Position numbers and translations under genes: made by a program | The notes under the pieces: model-generated | Databases searched by the model: none | What the model was told of the DNA's origin: nothing | What the model saw: only the letters and a program-made list of their open reading frames with translations | In this document: positions 47,432 to 60,759 of the stretch, piece by piece | Layout of the letters: the number at the start of each line of letters is the position of its first letter | Position numbering within the stretch: the first letter of the stretch is position 1 | Origin: Brachionus manjavacas | Lineage: Eukaryota > Rotifera > Eurotatoria > Ploima > Brachionidae | Length of the DNA stretch: 64,000 nt | Assembly: GCA_019054805.1 (NCBI GenBank) | Contig: JAHQIY010000004.1 | Location: forward strand, 7,510,501 to 7,574,500 | Reading direction: 5' to 3'

Positions 47432-49019
47432 TTCTGTGTTTACGCTTCGAGTAACTTGTTTGTGTGACTTAATTCCACTAGTGATAATTAAAAGATATCC
47501 TACAGTCAGTATAGAATTTATTCAAATTAAATATATCTAGAACAAAAAAAAAAAGAGATATTTTATTGTTAATGTTTAGAATGGAATTGAGAGAATAGAG
47601 AGTGTGTAGTGTCTGAGCACCATTACTCTAGTCGTCTTCGTCGAAAAATAGAATTGTTTTTTTTTTCCTTTTTTTTTTGATTACTAATCTTTTCTACTAA
47701 ATATAATAGAACTAGAAGTAATTCTCTTATTTTATATTTTTGTTGCCTGTTGTTGTTATTGCTAGAGAAAGAGAGAGAGAAAATTGTTTGATTGGTCTGA
47801 GAGTGAGTGAGCTAGAGATCCGCCTCCGAAAAATCCACATTGGCTCCAGAGTGGAATTATTTAAATTGGAAATTGTGTGATTGGTCGTGTGCCATTAGCT
47901 TGGATAATTTCGATTTATTTTGATTGAGAAAAAAAACAAAACTCTTTTCCTCTCTCTCTCTTTCTGTCGCTCTTTTAGACAAACTTATTTTTCCTAGCGC
48001 ACAGAATAGAAAGGTAAGTTATTTAGTTGATTAAAAATATTAATTAATAAAAAAACTAGTGAATAATTGAATTTTATTTTTCGTTAGTCTTCTCAAATAA
48101 ATCTTTGTCACCTTGTTAATTAAACAACAGCAAAAAAAGCAAAATTAGAAAAAAAGGATCGACTCTGCTTCATGCAAAGTGTGCTCTGGGCTTTGATGCT
48201 TGCTTTAACCTAATCCTCGGCAGAGTTTCGATTTAATTTTCCCAATGGATGGCAGCGTACACAGAGTGTGCCTATTTTTGTAAACGAGAAGAGAGAAAAA
48301 GAAATTAATTGCCGCTTGAAATCGATTACTCAAAAGAATTAACCACCACCTTGCGCTAGTCCCCAATTAATAAAGTTAAGCTAGAGATAGCGATAGAGAG
48401 TGACGTGGATGATGATGATGGTGGTGATGGAGAAGAGAGCTCTTTTATACTTTGGCATTGAGCATGACACGCGCTAGTTGAAAGGAGCGCGTCATTGCAT
48501 GCCTAAAAATTTAATTATCGCTGATTACTTTTAAATTTATCTCGTTTGGCTTATTTGCGTGTGCACCACCAAAAGAGATAATTCAAATTGTCTATTTATA
48601 GCCAAAGAAAAAGGTAGAAGTTAATTGACGGCCAATGATCTGGCAGGCAAGCACGACGCTTTGTTGTTCTAGGCGTCTTTAATAATCCACTAATTATCAA
48701 ACACAATTTATCTTTGATTAAACTTAGTTGGATTATTTTGATTTTCTAAAAACAAGGTCCGATATTTTATCAAATCATCAGACTATAAATCAACTCGAAT
48801 GGCAACTAGATGCGGCGTTCGCCTCTCAGATATCAGCGTGATTTTGTTTACATGATTGGCTTACCTTTATTAATTCGGTCACGGTATTAGATAAACAAAC
48901 TTTAGGCATATTAATTTCTCATCGAACCTATCTGATGCGACTTATCTCTTTCTTTCTTGAATTTTTTTCTCCTAACAGTTTATGTTCTGTTGTTTCTGCG
49001 AAACAAATAATCGAGTCAA

Positions 49020-49130
49020 ATGTATCCGATTACTGCGATTAGTTGTTCGTAGAATTTAAATTTTAAATCCTTGCTAATTTGCTTTAAGAGACGTTGGTCT
49101 CTGGGGCCTCAAAACAACAAAAAGAAAAAT
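49020..49130 (+). repeat. Diverged duplicated block upstream of COE, copy 1
   Basis: The block starts TGTATCCGATTACTGCGATT and includes AATTTAAATTTTAAATCCTT, then a GAGA(C/T)GT.GG(T/A)TCTCT(G/C)GGG-type motif. It recurs in the same orientation at 50696-50815. Similarity is strong over the first 65 bp and patchy after. It does not code. Retention in COE upstream DNA suggests a duplicated regulatory block, which is inference. Confidence 0.7.
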
Positions 49131-50695
49131 ACTCCCAAGCCAGACCAAGTAAAGTATTCTGGCCTAGTGGCAAAAAAAATTAGGCAATTTGTGCCATGCT
49201 GACAAGCGCCGCTCATCTCCTTTGTAATCTGCATCCAGTTCTGCACTATTAGCCCTTTTTGGTCGATGTCAATTTGGCACCGTCCTTAATTGTCAATGTC
49301 ATAAGGAAGTTCCATTTGACTTTTAAAATTTTTGTAATTTTGGTCTTTCTACTTTTGACCCTCTGCTTGTTTGACTAACACCCAAATCACTCGGCTATAC
49401 AATTTTTTTAGACAGAGCCTTGGCTGGTTGGAATGGAGACTTAGGTCTTCTTTTCAGCCATATGTTTCAATTTTGAACCCATTTAATAAAAAAATTAAAT
49501 TAAAACTTCTCGAAAAAAGATAAATCAGACTAAATTATTTTTAAGTGAATGTTGAAGAAAGAAACTCGGCAGTACAAGCTACAGTTGATTTTTTTACACC
49601 GAAATTAAATTTAATAAAAGAAACTTTGAAAAAAAATTAAAATAAAGCAAACTTTTAACAATTAATTTTATTCACACTTTCTTGACCTGTTACCTTTCCT
49701 TTCAGTTACATGAACATTTTTTTAATTCAGAATTTGTTAGTTATGCTGATTTTGATTGAAAAGCTGTTGTCGGGTGAAAAAATGGAGCTTTTGCTGGACC
49801 TCCTTAGACTATGGAGCCCTTTTTTATTAAACATATAAAATTTCAAAAAGTAGAGCTGCTAAACTGATTCCGAAACTGGAAAAAGAGTTTACGGTGGTGC
49901 CAAGGAACTCGCGAATAACAGACAAGTCTTCGTTTTCTTTTTTTTACAACCCGCTTTTCTTAATCTCTTTAAAAATAAAAACACATAATCGTGATTAATT
50001 TATTTTATGAAATTAAAAAAAAATATAATTGACTTATCAATTTATTTTTCATATTTAATCTCAATTTTTATCTAAATACTTTTTTTTTATTAACTAGAGG
50101 ATTTCAACGAAAGCTCGTGTCATCTGGACCGCCGGTACAGTTTTTCCTCTAATTATTTTTTTAATAAAATAAAAATAAATTGACCAGCATACATCTCCGA
50201 GTCTTTTTGAACAAACGGAAACATGAATTGGTAAAGATTTGTTGACTAAGATATTATTTTTTCAGAAAAAGAATTGTTTACTAATGGAATCAATTAGATA
50301 AAGATATTATGAAGTCAATTACTCTTAATGAATTAAAAAAAATTGGCAATGATGAGACCAATCTTTCATTTCATTAGCCTAGTACATCATAGCTTTTATA
50401 CGCGAATGTCAAACTCTTTCGTGTAATTTCTGTCTTACCATGTCTTATTTCTTTCCATTAGCGACCAATACTTAAAACCTTCAATACATACCATGTCATA
50501 ATTTGAAGAAAAAAAAGTTTTTGTAATTTCTTGTAAATTAAATTTATATTAACTTTTGTGAGTTTATTTTTATTTTTTCCAAATCGCCAAAAATGGCGTA
50601 ATTTCTCCGAATAAATGATTATATTGAATTTATTATTTTTTTTATTTTAAAGAGACACATATATACAAATAAATAGGATGAAATAGTATAGTCTG

Positions 50696-50815
50696 GTGTA
50701 TCCGATTACTGCGATTAGTTATTCCTTGAATTTAAATTTTAAATCCTTACTAATTGAATTAGAGAAAAATTTGAGAGATGTGGATCTCTCGGGCAAAAAG
50801 AAAAACTCCGAATCG
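50696..50815 (+). repeat. Diverged duplicated block upstream of COE, copy 2
   Basis: Partner of 49020-49130, direct orientation, about 1.68 kb away. The first 24 bases (TGTATCCGATTACTGCGATT then AGTT) are identical in both copies. Later parts share AAAAAGAAAAA(T)ACTCC near the end. Confidence 0.7.
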
Positions 50816-51699
50816 GATTAATCAATTTTGTTGGTGTCTTTTTTCGAGGAGGGGGAGACTTTAGGGATGTGTGTATATTCGGAGAGGTTAATAATTTTAT
50901 TCAAATTAGATTAGATAAATCAATTTGTATACGTGACAATAATTCTAAGTTAGAAATGGCAACAACAACAACAATCAAATGCCAGTCAAGTCTCTGTGGA
51001 TTTTTTCTTGTTGAAGCAAAAAAAATTGAAATTTTACTCGCTGCATTTATGTGTGAATATGTGACGTAGAGTTGATTTTTTCTTCCACCATTTAGCTCAC
51101 AATTTAACACTTAAAAGCCTAAACTTCTATTCACTTGATAATAAATATTTTTAAGTTAGATGGACTTGTGATTGATTGATGATCATTTTCTACCACAATT
51201 GCCTACTATTGTCAACATCATGTAGCCGAAAAAACTAATTGCATAATCAAGTGAAAAACTTGAGAAAATTAATTAAACCTTTTTTCATTTTTGATCATTT
51301 CACATGCTCACTGTAGAAAATTTTTGGCCTCATAATAATGCTCCTTGGCATGTGAACATAATAATGTTCCTTGGTATGTGAATCTATTAAAATGGGAAAT
51401 ACTAAACGAATACTTATATATTGAATCTTAAAGTTTTTTTTATATTTAGCGTCAACAGAATCTTAAATTTTCTCTCTAAAGACATTTGATCAATAAAACA
51501 GAAATTTTTTTATAAATTTAAATGACTCATTCAGTTCATAAAAATTAAAATGAAGATTATTAAGTTTTAGCATTTTAGAATCTTAATATTTTTGTTATTT
51601 TGTTCTTTGCATTCCAAACCCATCTGTTGGAATGAGAAAAAATTATAGGACCCTAAATTTTGGTTACAAAATTAAATTTTTAGTTTTGTTAATCATTTC

Positions 51700-51905
51700 A
51701 TTTTATCAATTAACCAAAAAAAATGTGATTTTTTTCTTAATAATAATAATTTTCAGTTTATTTATAAATTCATTAAACGTTGTTTTTTCAAACACTTCTC
51801 TTGGTAATTTGTACCACTCATTTACGACTCGATTTGTAAAGAAGTTCAATCTTGTAAAACCTTTTCTGGCCAAGTGTTTTTTTCTAGGATTTCCAAATTA
51901 TTTTC
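51700..51905 (-). pseudogene. 3'-end relic of a CR1/jockey-type LINE reverse transcriptase ORF
   Basis: On the minus strand the frame reads NPRKKHLARKGFTRLNFF, then TNRVVNEWYKLPREVFE and FNEFINKL, running into ATTATTATTATT. 'FF..RVVN.WN.LP..V' followed by 'F...L' is the usual C-terminus of CR1-like LINE ORF2, also seen in the LINE at 15360-17170 ([17 protein letters not shown]). Only the last 50 or so codons remain. Confidence 0.55.
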
Positions 51906-53081
51906 TATTTGAATGAGAAATTCCTAAAGGATGCTAAATTTAATTTTAAATTCTAAATTTTTTAAACCAGAAAAAATGTAATTTTTATTTTTCTTCTTAA
52001 AACAAAATAATTTTTTAAGCTAATGTGAACTGATTTTGTTCATAAAAATTCAAGAAAAATTGAGTTTTTTTAATTTTTGATTATTCATTTTCTCATTTGA
52101 CAAAAAATTGTATTTTTTTCTCATGTTTTAGACTTCCTAATCCATTATATCAATAAGATTGATTATTTTCTTTCTAATATTGTTTTCTGGGATACGAATC
52201 TATTTGAATGAGAAATTTCAAAAAATGCTTAAAGTTTAATCTTGAAAATGACTTTTTGCTTTTTATTTTAGGTTCCATTGATTCATTTGAATGAATAATA
52301 TGTAGAATAACTTAGAGTCCTTCAGTATTTGAGTCAAAGCCCTTAAGTTTAATTTTGGTCTTTTAGAACTTTTCTAGTTAAATGAAATTTTCTTCTTAGT
52401 CAATTTTTTTTAATTCTCACTATACAAATAAATATTTTAATATTCTTTTTTATAAACAAATTCCCTTAGCGCATCAATCTATTTGAATGAAAAAAATAAT
52501 AAAGAATACTTGTTTTACTGAATTTGTTAAAACTAATTTAATTTTTGATAAACAAAATTGTAAATTTATGAACCTGGAACCGCTTCGAAAAGTATATATC
52601 TATATTTTGTCAGTACAGAGTTAAATAATAAATCTTTCAAAATAAGGATTAAAAAATTTGTAAACACTTGAAGGAACTTAAAAATTCTGTTTAATATATT
52701 TTAATTGATTACAAAAAAAATATTTAAATTATTTAAATGATTTCCTAGACCATAGTCATTTATTGAAAATACATTAGATCTAATATATCAATTGAATTAT
52801 CAAAATTAAATTGTGAGATCCATTTGCTATTAGTCATTTAAAATAATAGATATTATTGAATTTAGGTGTTTTTAAAAAAGGTTTTTTTTTTAAAATAATT
52901 AATTGCGAAATTTATTATTTTATTGAAAAAAATAATAATGAATTTTTAAAATTAATTTTGAAATTATCCCAAAAAAATTGGAAAAAAGATAGTCTTGGGC
53001 TTTGTTTTATTCATACATTCAAAAACATAAAGAAATACAAAGACATTATTTTGATTAAATTTTTTTTTAAAATAACAATTT

Positions 53082-54863
<1,782 letters not shown>

Positions 54864-55297
54864 TTCTGATTTTGGAATTCTAGTTTATTTTCTGATCTAA
54901 AAATAAAATAAAATTTTATTTTAAACTTTTATGATTCTGATTTTATTCTGGACAATTCTATTTTGGTATATACAAAATTTAAATATTTTTAAAATCAAGG
55001 CATGTAGTTTCTCTAGACGTATAGTTTAAAATTTTTAAATTATTCTCGTTGCTGAGATCCGTAAATTTGAACTTGAAAAACCTAATTTATTTCGAAAATT
55101 CGTTGCTGTCTTCTTTGCTCATTGACTAAAGGTAAAGGAAAATTTAGAAAAATTAATAAATAATAACATTTTGTAAACTTAATTGTCTTTTTTTTTTAAA
55201 TTGCTATTAAATTAGCAAAATAATTTGAAATTAAATATTAGAAGACTCTTTTTAAATGATAAATTTGATAATTTGGATACTTAAAACATCATACAGA
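54864..55297. promoter_or_regulatory. Divergent region between RUVBL2 and adducin-like gene
   Basis: About 430 bp between divergent start codons, presumably holding both promoters. No distinct motif, RNA gene or repeat was recognised. Confidence 0.4.
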
Positions 55298-56429
55298 ATG
55301 ATAAAATATACCCGCATCCAAAGACTAGTGCTTGGCCTTTTGGACAAGCCAATCGAATGGACCAGAAGTTTTTCTTCGGGTAGTATTTTAAAATTTCTTT
55401 AAAAATTTAAATTCTGATTCAAATATTTAGAAATATCTATAAATAAGATAAATGACATAAAAACTAGGGGTCAAAATTTGTCAAATCACGAAGAAAGATG
55501 CAAACTAGCATCAGTTTACAGACTAGTTGATCTAAAAAATTGGAGCTGGAGCATTTACAATCATATAACAGTATGATAATTATTAACCTTATCTATGTAA
55601 AAATTTTTACCAGTTTTTGGGCTAAGCTAAGATGCAATGACCACCCGGACCTTTTTTTAATAAATCCTTTTGGACTTTTTTATTCGGAAATTACAGCATC
55701 TAAATTACTAAAAATTAATTCAAGCTGTAAGATTGGAAACTACAAAATATCAATATAACAATTTAACATTTGTCTATGAAGGTAATATAATTGAAAGAGG
55801 CACAACTACTTATGGTCTAAACAAAGCCGGTTTTACTCTTCATTCGACTATACATAATGCACGCACAGACATAAATGCTGTAATTCATGTTCACACTGGT
55901 CTAGCAGCTAGTTTGTCTACTTTAAAATGTGGCCTATTGCCCATATCACAAGAAGCTCTAATATGTGGTAATGTCAGCTATCATGATTACGAAGGTATCC
56001 TAATCGACGATGCTGTCAGACAAAAGATTACCAATGATCTTGGGCCCGAAAACAAAATAATGATTTTAAGAAATCATGGAGTTGTTTTTTGTGGACAAAC
56101 TATAGAGGAAGCATGGTTTTATTTAATGACTTTTATGACAGCTGCTGATATTCAGTTTCATTCTTTATCAGCTGCTAACGGAAAAGAAAATTTGATTATA
56201 CCATCGAGTGATATTCTCGATCAAGTTCAAAAAGTTGTAAAAAATAATTTAGCTAACGAACAGCCACTTGATGGAATTCAGTGGAAGTTAGGCGAACTGG
56301 AATACGAAGCAGAGATGAGAAAACTTGATTTAATGGTAAAGTGACAAAATTTTAGATTTCAATTTTAATTTTAATTTTTTAAAGGGGTATGAGACAGGAT
56401 ATCCATATAAAAAGCCTCTAATAAATTAA
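55298..56429 (+). CDS. Adducin-like protein containing only the head (class II aldolase) domain
   Basis: Exons 55298-55379, 55431-55570, 55627-55726, 55782-56335 and 56385-56429 join in phase to 306 residues. Adducins cap actin and link spectrin to actin. Matches to the adducin head are RCKLASVYRLVDL, YNHIT, FLINPFGLFYSEITASKL, GLNKAGFTLHSTIH, VIHVHTG, GLLPISQEALICG, YHDYEGILID, ILRNHGVVFCG and the neck MRKLDLMGYETGYPYKKP. The reading ends right after that, at PLIN, with TAA. Animal adducins continue for several hundred residues through a neck and tail to a MARCKS-related basic domain. This gene therefore lacks the actin/spectrin-binding tail, unless further exons lie beyond an unseen alternative splice. 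The metal-binding His pair HVH..., as in true aldolases, is partly present (VIHVHTG). Start at 55298 is the first in-frame ATG. Confidence 0.85.
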
Positions 56430-56539
56430 TACTTTAAATAAATTTTTTAAAATTGTAAATTTTAAATAAAATTCCGTGTTGAAGTAATTTTTGACCTTAT
56501 GTGTTGTCATAATATTTAAATTCACTTTTTTAGATAAAA

Positions 56540-57541
56540 ATGAATAAATCTAATATTTCGTCATTCTCTATACACACTCAAAATGAACCTAAAACAGAAA
56601 TTAAAATTGCGGAAGTAATTTGGTTAATTTTTAGGGATTTAAATTTAAAAAAAAATTAAGTTGTGTCAAGCAAATTATGGCTACTATATTTGGCCATGTT
56701 CCGTAATACTTGCAGATTTTGTTTATTTAAATAAGAATAAAATATTTGACAACCAGAATAGTGTTCTCCTAGAAGTAATTTTTTCAGTTTAAAACATGAT
56801 TTTTATTTAAAAGAAGCATTTTTTTAAATTTTTTTTCAAAAGTTGGATAACATTTTTTTAAGATTGGCGCAGGAACATCACTCCCATCAATAGTAGCAAA
56901 AAAATTTAGTATTTTTTATGAAATAATAGTAACAGACAACTTTAAAGAAAACTCTAAGTTATTTGATTTGATAAAATATACAGTAGACTTAAACGGAATA
57001 GAAATAATCCATGGCTTTGATAATCAGAATTCTAATGGAATTTTGATTCAACATTTTGACTGGACTCATTTGGATGGCAACTTTTTTGATAAAATTCCAA
57101 AAATTGATTTTATAATCGGCTCTGATGTATTTTTTGATTCAAAATGTAAACTTACATAGTTTATTTTAAGATCATTAATATATTTTTATTAAGTGTTCGA
57201 AGGTAAAATAATTAAATCATGTTATTTGGATTTAAATTAAAGAACTAGATTTGGTCGTGGCTATAAGATTTCTAATAGAATTTAACAATGAAAAAATCGA
57301 ATTTTATACTACTTATCAAATCAGAAGGTAAAAATATATAAATTGCCACCATGCAATATATTTTGTTATAAAAAGCTTCGATTCCTATATAAAATTGATT
57401 CATTTGTTCGAAAAATATTCGCTGAAATTCCAAAAGTTAGATATTGAAGAACAAGTTGCCCTCAAAAGAGACTACACTGAAAATTTTTCCCAAGCAAATG
57501 TTAATTCTCATGAAATCATTCTTTTAAAAATTTTCAAGTAA
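56540..57541 (+). CDS. METTL23: METTL23-like protein methyltransferase
   Basis: Exons 56540-56614, 56661-56774, 56863-57145, 57194-57202, 57243-57327 and 57376-57541 join in phase to 243 residues. METTL23 is a seven-beta-strand SAM-dependent methyltransferase (histone H3R17 methylation reported in mammals). ANYGYYIWPCSVILADFV matches the family YG.Y.WP block. LLEIGAGTSLPSIVAKK is motif I, the SAM site. IDFIIGSDVFFDSK is motif IV, and FYTTYQIRS the downstream W/YSTYQVRS block. Exon 4 is only 9 nt (TGTTCGAAG). Without it exons 3 and 5 would join into a TAA stop, so it is needed. It supplies the Phe-Glu of the conserved FE(D/E) element. Confidence 0.92.
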
Positions 57542-58503
57542 AATTAATGAAATTTTTTTTAAAAATTGTATCTGATTGATGTTGTAACATTTTTGCTTTT
57601 ATTTTTAAAAATTTTAAAAACTAAATATTTCACAATCTGTCAATTTTTTATCAATTTGTCTTCTCTGGCTATTTTTATAGCTTCTAAAGCATATAAAACA
57701 TTTATTTCTTTATACACTCATCAAGATAGGTACAAAAAAAGGTGATATTTATTCTAAAAATTTAAAGCATCCGACATTTAGAAGCCCTCCTTCTTTCTTC
57801 TAGTCACCATTTAAGTGAAGTCTCTTATATTTTTTAAACTTATTTATATTTGTCCATATTTATAATTGTCATGTTATTAGTTATTTTGCAAAAAGTTAAA
57901 CAAATCTTCTTAAGAAAGCCGTAAATTTTTTTCACATAAAATTTGAATTCTAAAGCTAGGTCTGATTTTTGAAAAATAATTGGGAAAGTCCTTTTCAACG
58001 CATATACAAAATGAGATTTAGCTTTTGTGCCATTTTTTATTCCAAAATCGTTAATTTAAAATAAATCCTGAATGATAATTACATTTCTTTAATAACAAAT
58101 AAAAAGATATCAATTGAGTATTTACGACTTTTACCACTGTAATTTAGCCTAAATCATAGCAAAAATGTATTGTAAATTTTTATGATTTATAACATTACAT
58201 AGCTATCAAATTTAGCTGTAAATAGTATAAATGAACTAAATAGAAAAAATATCAGATCCTTTTTAATACTGGTAATTTCCTAATTGTTATTTAATTATGA
58301 CATTTTTAATTCATTACAATTTCGATAAATTGATCAAAATCTTTTCTTGATTTCATTATATGACAACAAGTTAAAAATTTATTTTTCTCATCTACATATT
58401 TGCATAAATAAATAATAACAAGATGTCAAAGAAAATCTAAATTTTTTCTAAATATAAGATTAAAAGAAAAAAAAATTAAAGGTTTTTTATTCAATCATTC
58501 ATT
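57542..58503. other. Convergent intergenic region METTL23/archease
   Basis: Nearly 1 kb of AT-rich DNA between two convergent 3' ends. Several AATAAA-type words occur on both strands. No gene, RNA gene or repeat was recognised. Confidence 0.45.
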
Positions 58504-58962
58504 TTATATATCTATTATAACATATATATCATTAGTTTGTCTATCTTTATGTACTTGCATATTTGAATAAGTGATTGCCTTTACTTCGGTTCCTTGAGGA
58601 TGTTTTGTCAAATCGAAGACCTCACCGAACCCAGTCGCTTTTATGAGTCCTCTGGACGGATCGAACTCATCAATTACTATTTTACATGGAATAAAAAATG
58701 GTTCAGCACAGAATTTGAACAACCACTCGTCAAGCCATTTAAACACTAAATTTAACAAGTCCTCATCTTCATCTAATTGAATTTCTAGCTCTTCGGTTTG
58801 TCTGTATTCGACAGTCTCAATATCAGTCATGTAACCGAACATGGACATGGCAATCTGTTCAAATGACTCCTTCAGTGTATCACCCCAAGCATGAAGCTGG
58901 ACATCGGCGGTATGGTCGAGATACTCATATTTTTTAGCCGGCAAAACAAAATTATTAGACAT
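58504..58962 (-). CDS. ZBTB8OS: Archease (tRNA-ligase cofactor)
   Basis: A single-exon ORF of 152 residues. Archease activates the RTCB tRNA-splicing ligase by promoting guanylylation. The family start YEYLDHTADVQLHAWGDTL is intact, with the DHTADV motif. LVFKWLDEWLFKF, ATGFGEVFDLTKHPQGTEVK and AITYSNMQVHK then DIYVIIDI follow, and the last is the conserved metal-binding C-terminus. Length is as expected. ATG at 58962 is the first Met. Confidence 0.96.
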   Translation of the reverse strand: MSNNFVLPAKKYEYLDHTADVQLHAWGDTLKESFEQIAMSMFGYMTDIETVEYRQTEELEIQLDEDEDLLNLVFKWLDEWLFKFCAEPFFIPCKIVIDEFDPSRGLIKATGFGEVFDLTKHPQGTEVKAITYSNMQVHKDRQTNDIYVIIDI

Positions 58963-59025
58963 TTTTTAGTAAAAATTTTATTTTTTTACAAAATAAAAAC
59001 TTAAGTTATTTTTGATAAAAATTTT

Positions 59026-59348
59026 TCAATTATTTTGAGCTTTTTTCTCAGCCTGTCTTCTTTCTTCCAAATATTCCGCTTCTCGCTGCTTTAATTCAAT
59101 GTCTTCTTCGACTTTAGTGCGATATTTCTCAATAAGCATGGGTACTCCCTCTTTGAATAAAACAAAAAATTAAAAAAATTCATTCATACACTAAATTTTT
59201 GAAGACAATTGAAATTACCTTTTTTAAATAAATAGAAGTTGTACAAGACAAGACCAGCGCTGATAAAAGATACTCCCAGAATGCCGGTGATAGTAAATTT
59301 GTGCAATTTATCAAAAAATTTTAGCCTAGAACTTGAACTTGATGCCAT
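59026..59348 (-). CDS. Small single-pass membrane protein, possibly mitochondrial
   Basis: Exons 59348-59219 and 59150-59026 join in phase (68-bp intron) to 84 residues. The N-terminus is Ser-rich and basic (MASSSSSRLKFFDKLHKF). A single hydrophobic helix follows at about 19-41 (TITGILGVSFISAGLVLYNF). The rest is highly charged and helical (EKYRTKVEEDIELKQREAEY). The layout recalls small cytochrome-oxidase assembly factors such as COX14 or MITRAC7, but no specific match can be claimed. It is divergent from the PRELI gene, another mitochondrial-type protein, about 450 bp away. Confidence 0.7.
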
Positions 59349-59804
59349 ATTTCTAATTTTTTAAAAGGCGGTTTTGTTGAGTGAATTAATTTAAAAAGAA
59401 ATATTTCATTTTTTTAAATACGCTCATTTGCAATTAAATTTTGCAACATTTCCCTAATGCATATGTTTAAGAACATAAATCTAGTAAATTTTAAAGTTTA
59501 TTTTAAACATATAAAGCCATATTAATTGAAGAAAAAATCCAAAAATTTATGAAAAATGCCTTACGATTATTCAAAATTTCAAAAATAGAATTCTTTTTAT
59601 AGCGTTCTCAAGCTACCTTAGTTTCACAAATTTAATAAGTTCCAAGATGATATTCAACGTGCTTGAATTGAGAGTTTTTTGATTGCTATTCAGTTAAATA
59701 GGTGTGTAAACCTTATTTGATTTTTTTAGATTGTTTGAAAAAAATCATGGAATATTTTTTGTTCTAAACCAACACGTCACATTTTGAACTACACTAGAGT
59801 AAAG
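59349..59804. promoter_or_regulatory. Divergent region between small membrane protein and PRELI gene
   Basis: About 455 bp between divergent start codons. It must contain both promoters. No motif stands out from the AT-rich background. Confidence 0.4.
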
Positions 59805-60382
59805 ATGGTAAAAGAATATTTTGGAACTTATACATTTCCATTTAACTGGGAAGTGGTTGCCTCTGGCTTTTGGGTAAAATATCCCAATCCTTACAGCAAA
59901 CACGTTGTGTCCGAGGACGTGTTGAGCAGATCGATTAACGAAAACAATGTATTAGTAACCAAAAGATTACTAATAAAAGAAAGAAACTTCCATATACCGA
60001 AATGGGCCGATAGATATGTTACATTTAAAAACGTCTTTGTAATAGAAGAAAGCTATTGTGATGCCAATAAAAAAACACTTACCTCTTTCACAAGAAACTT
60101 TTCTTCTAACTCATTAATGGTAACTTAATTCAATTTTTTTTAATTTAAATTTAGTTTTTAAATTAGACTATAATTGAGAAATGTGTTTACACAATCGATC
60201 CGAATAATCCAAATCAAACAATATGTACAAAACAAGCTCATATATTTTCTCCGTTGCTGTTCGGCTCTGGCATAGAGCAATTCGCTTTAAAAAGATTCAA
60301 GAAAAATGCAGACAAAGCAAGCCAAGGTTTGCAGTGGATTTTGGAAAAATTTCAAGTCAACAAATTCAAAGGCTACTGCTAA
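59805..60382 (+). CDS. PRELI/MSF1-domain protein (intermembrane-space lipid transfer)
   Basis: Exons 59805-60119 and 60167-60382 join in phase to 176 residues. PRELID proteins bind TRIAP1 and shuttle phosphatidic acid or phosphatidylserine between mitochondrial membranes. The family start VKEYFGTYTFPFNWEVV, the block FWVKYPNPYSKHVVSEDVL, WADRY, VIEESYCDANKKTLTSFTRN and the C-terminal FGSGIEQFALKRFKKNA are all present. PNPYSKHV is diagnostic. The protein stops after the domain and lacks the long C-terminal helix of human PRELID1, so it is closer in length to PRELID3/slowmo proteins. ATG 59805 is chosen over an upstream non-ATG extension. Confidence 0.92.
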
Positions 60383-60759
60383 ATAAATTATCAAAAAATA
60401 AAAAGGATTTTTTTATTATTGAGTTTAAGTTTATTGATTGTTTAAACAAAAGCTTATCAGCATGTCATTTATATTGAGAAGTAACAGATTAGAAATAATA
60501 TTTATTATTTTTAAATTGGATATTTTTTTCTAAATAAAAAATTTTAAAACTTGACTGATATTTTCTCTTTAGTTTCGGTTGGGTAATACTTTGATATATT
60601 GAAAATTATTCAAAGAATACTTAAAGAATACACTCGATGAATATTTCATAAATGCCTTAAAATTGATTTGAGGCATCTGAAAAAAGGCTTTATTTTCCTT
60701 CTCTTGAAAATTAAACATTTTAAATTTTGGTGCAAAAACAAATACAAAATATAAAAAAG

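Larger units (their letters stand above)
47432..53081. other. 5.6 kb region upstream of COE
   Basis: This holds the COE 5'UTR and promoter. Near 47760-47970 there are GA/CT-rich runs (GAGAAAGAGAGAGAG and CCTCTCTCTCTC). From about 47.5 to 49.5 kb and again at 50.7-51.1 kb the sequence is less AT-simple than usual here. A diverged duplicated block (49020-49130 and 50696-50815) and a LINE relic (51700-51905) are listed separately. Open frames at 50869-51110, 51632-51916 and 52856-53140 are not credible genes. Confidence 0.5.

Noticed and set aside
51632..51916. 94-codon plus-strand ORF
   Set aside because: It is the antisense of the LINE RT relic on the minus strand plus A/T-rich sequence.
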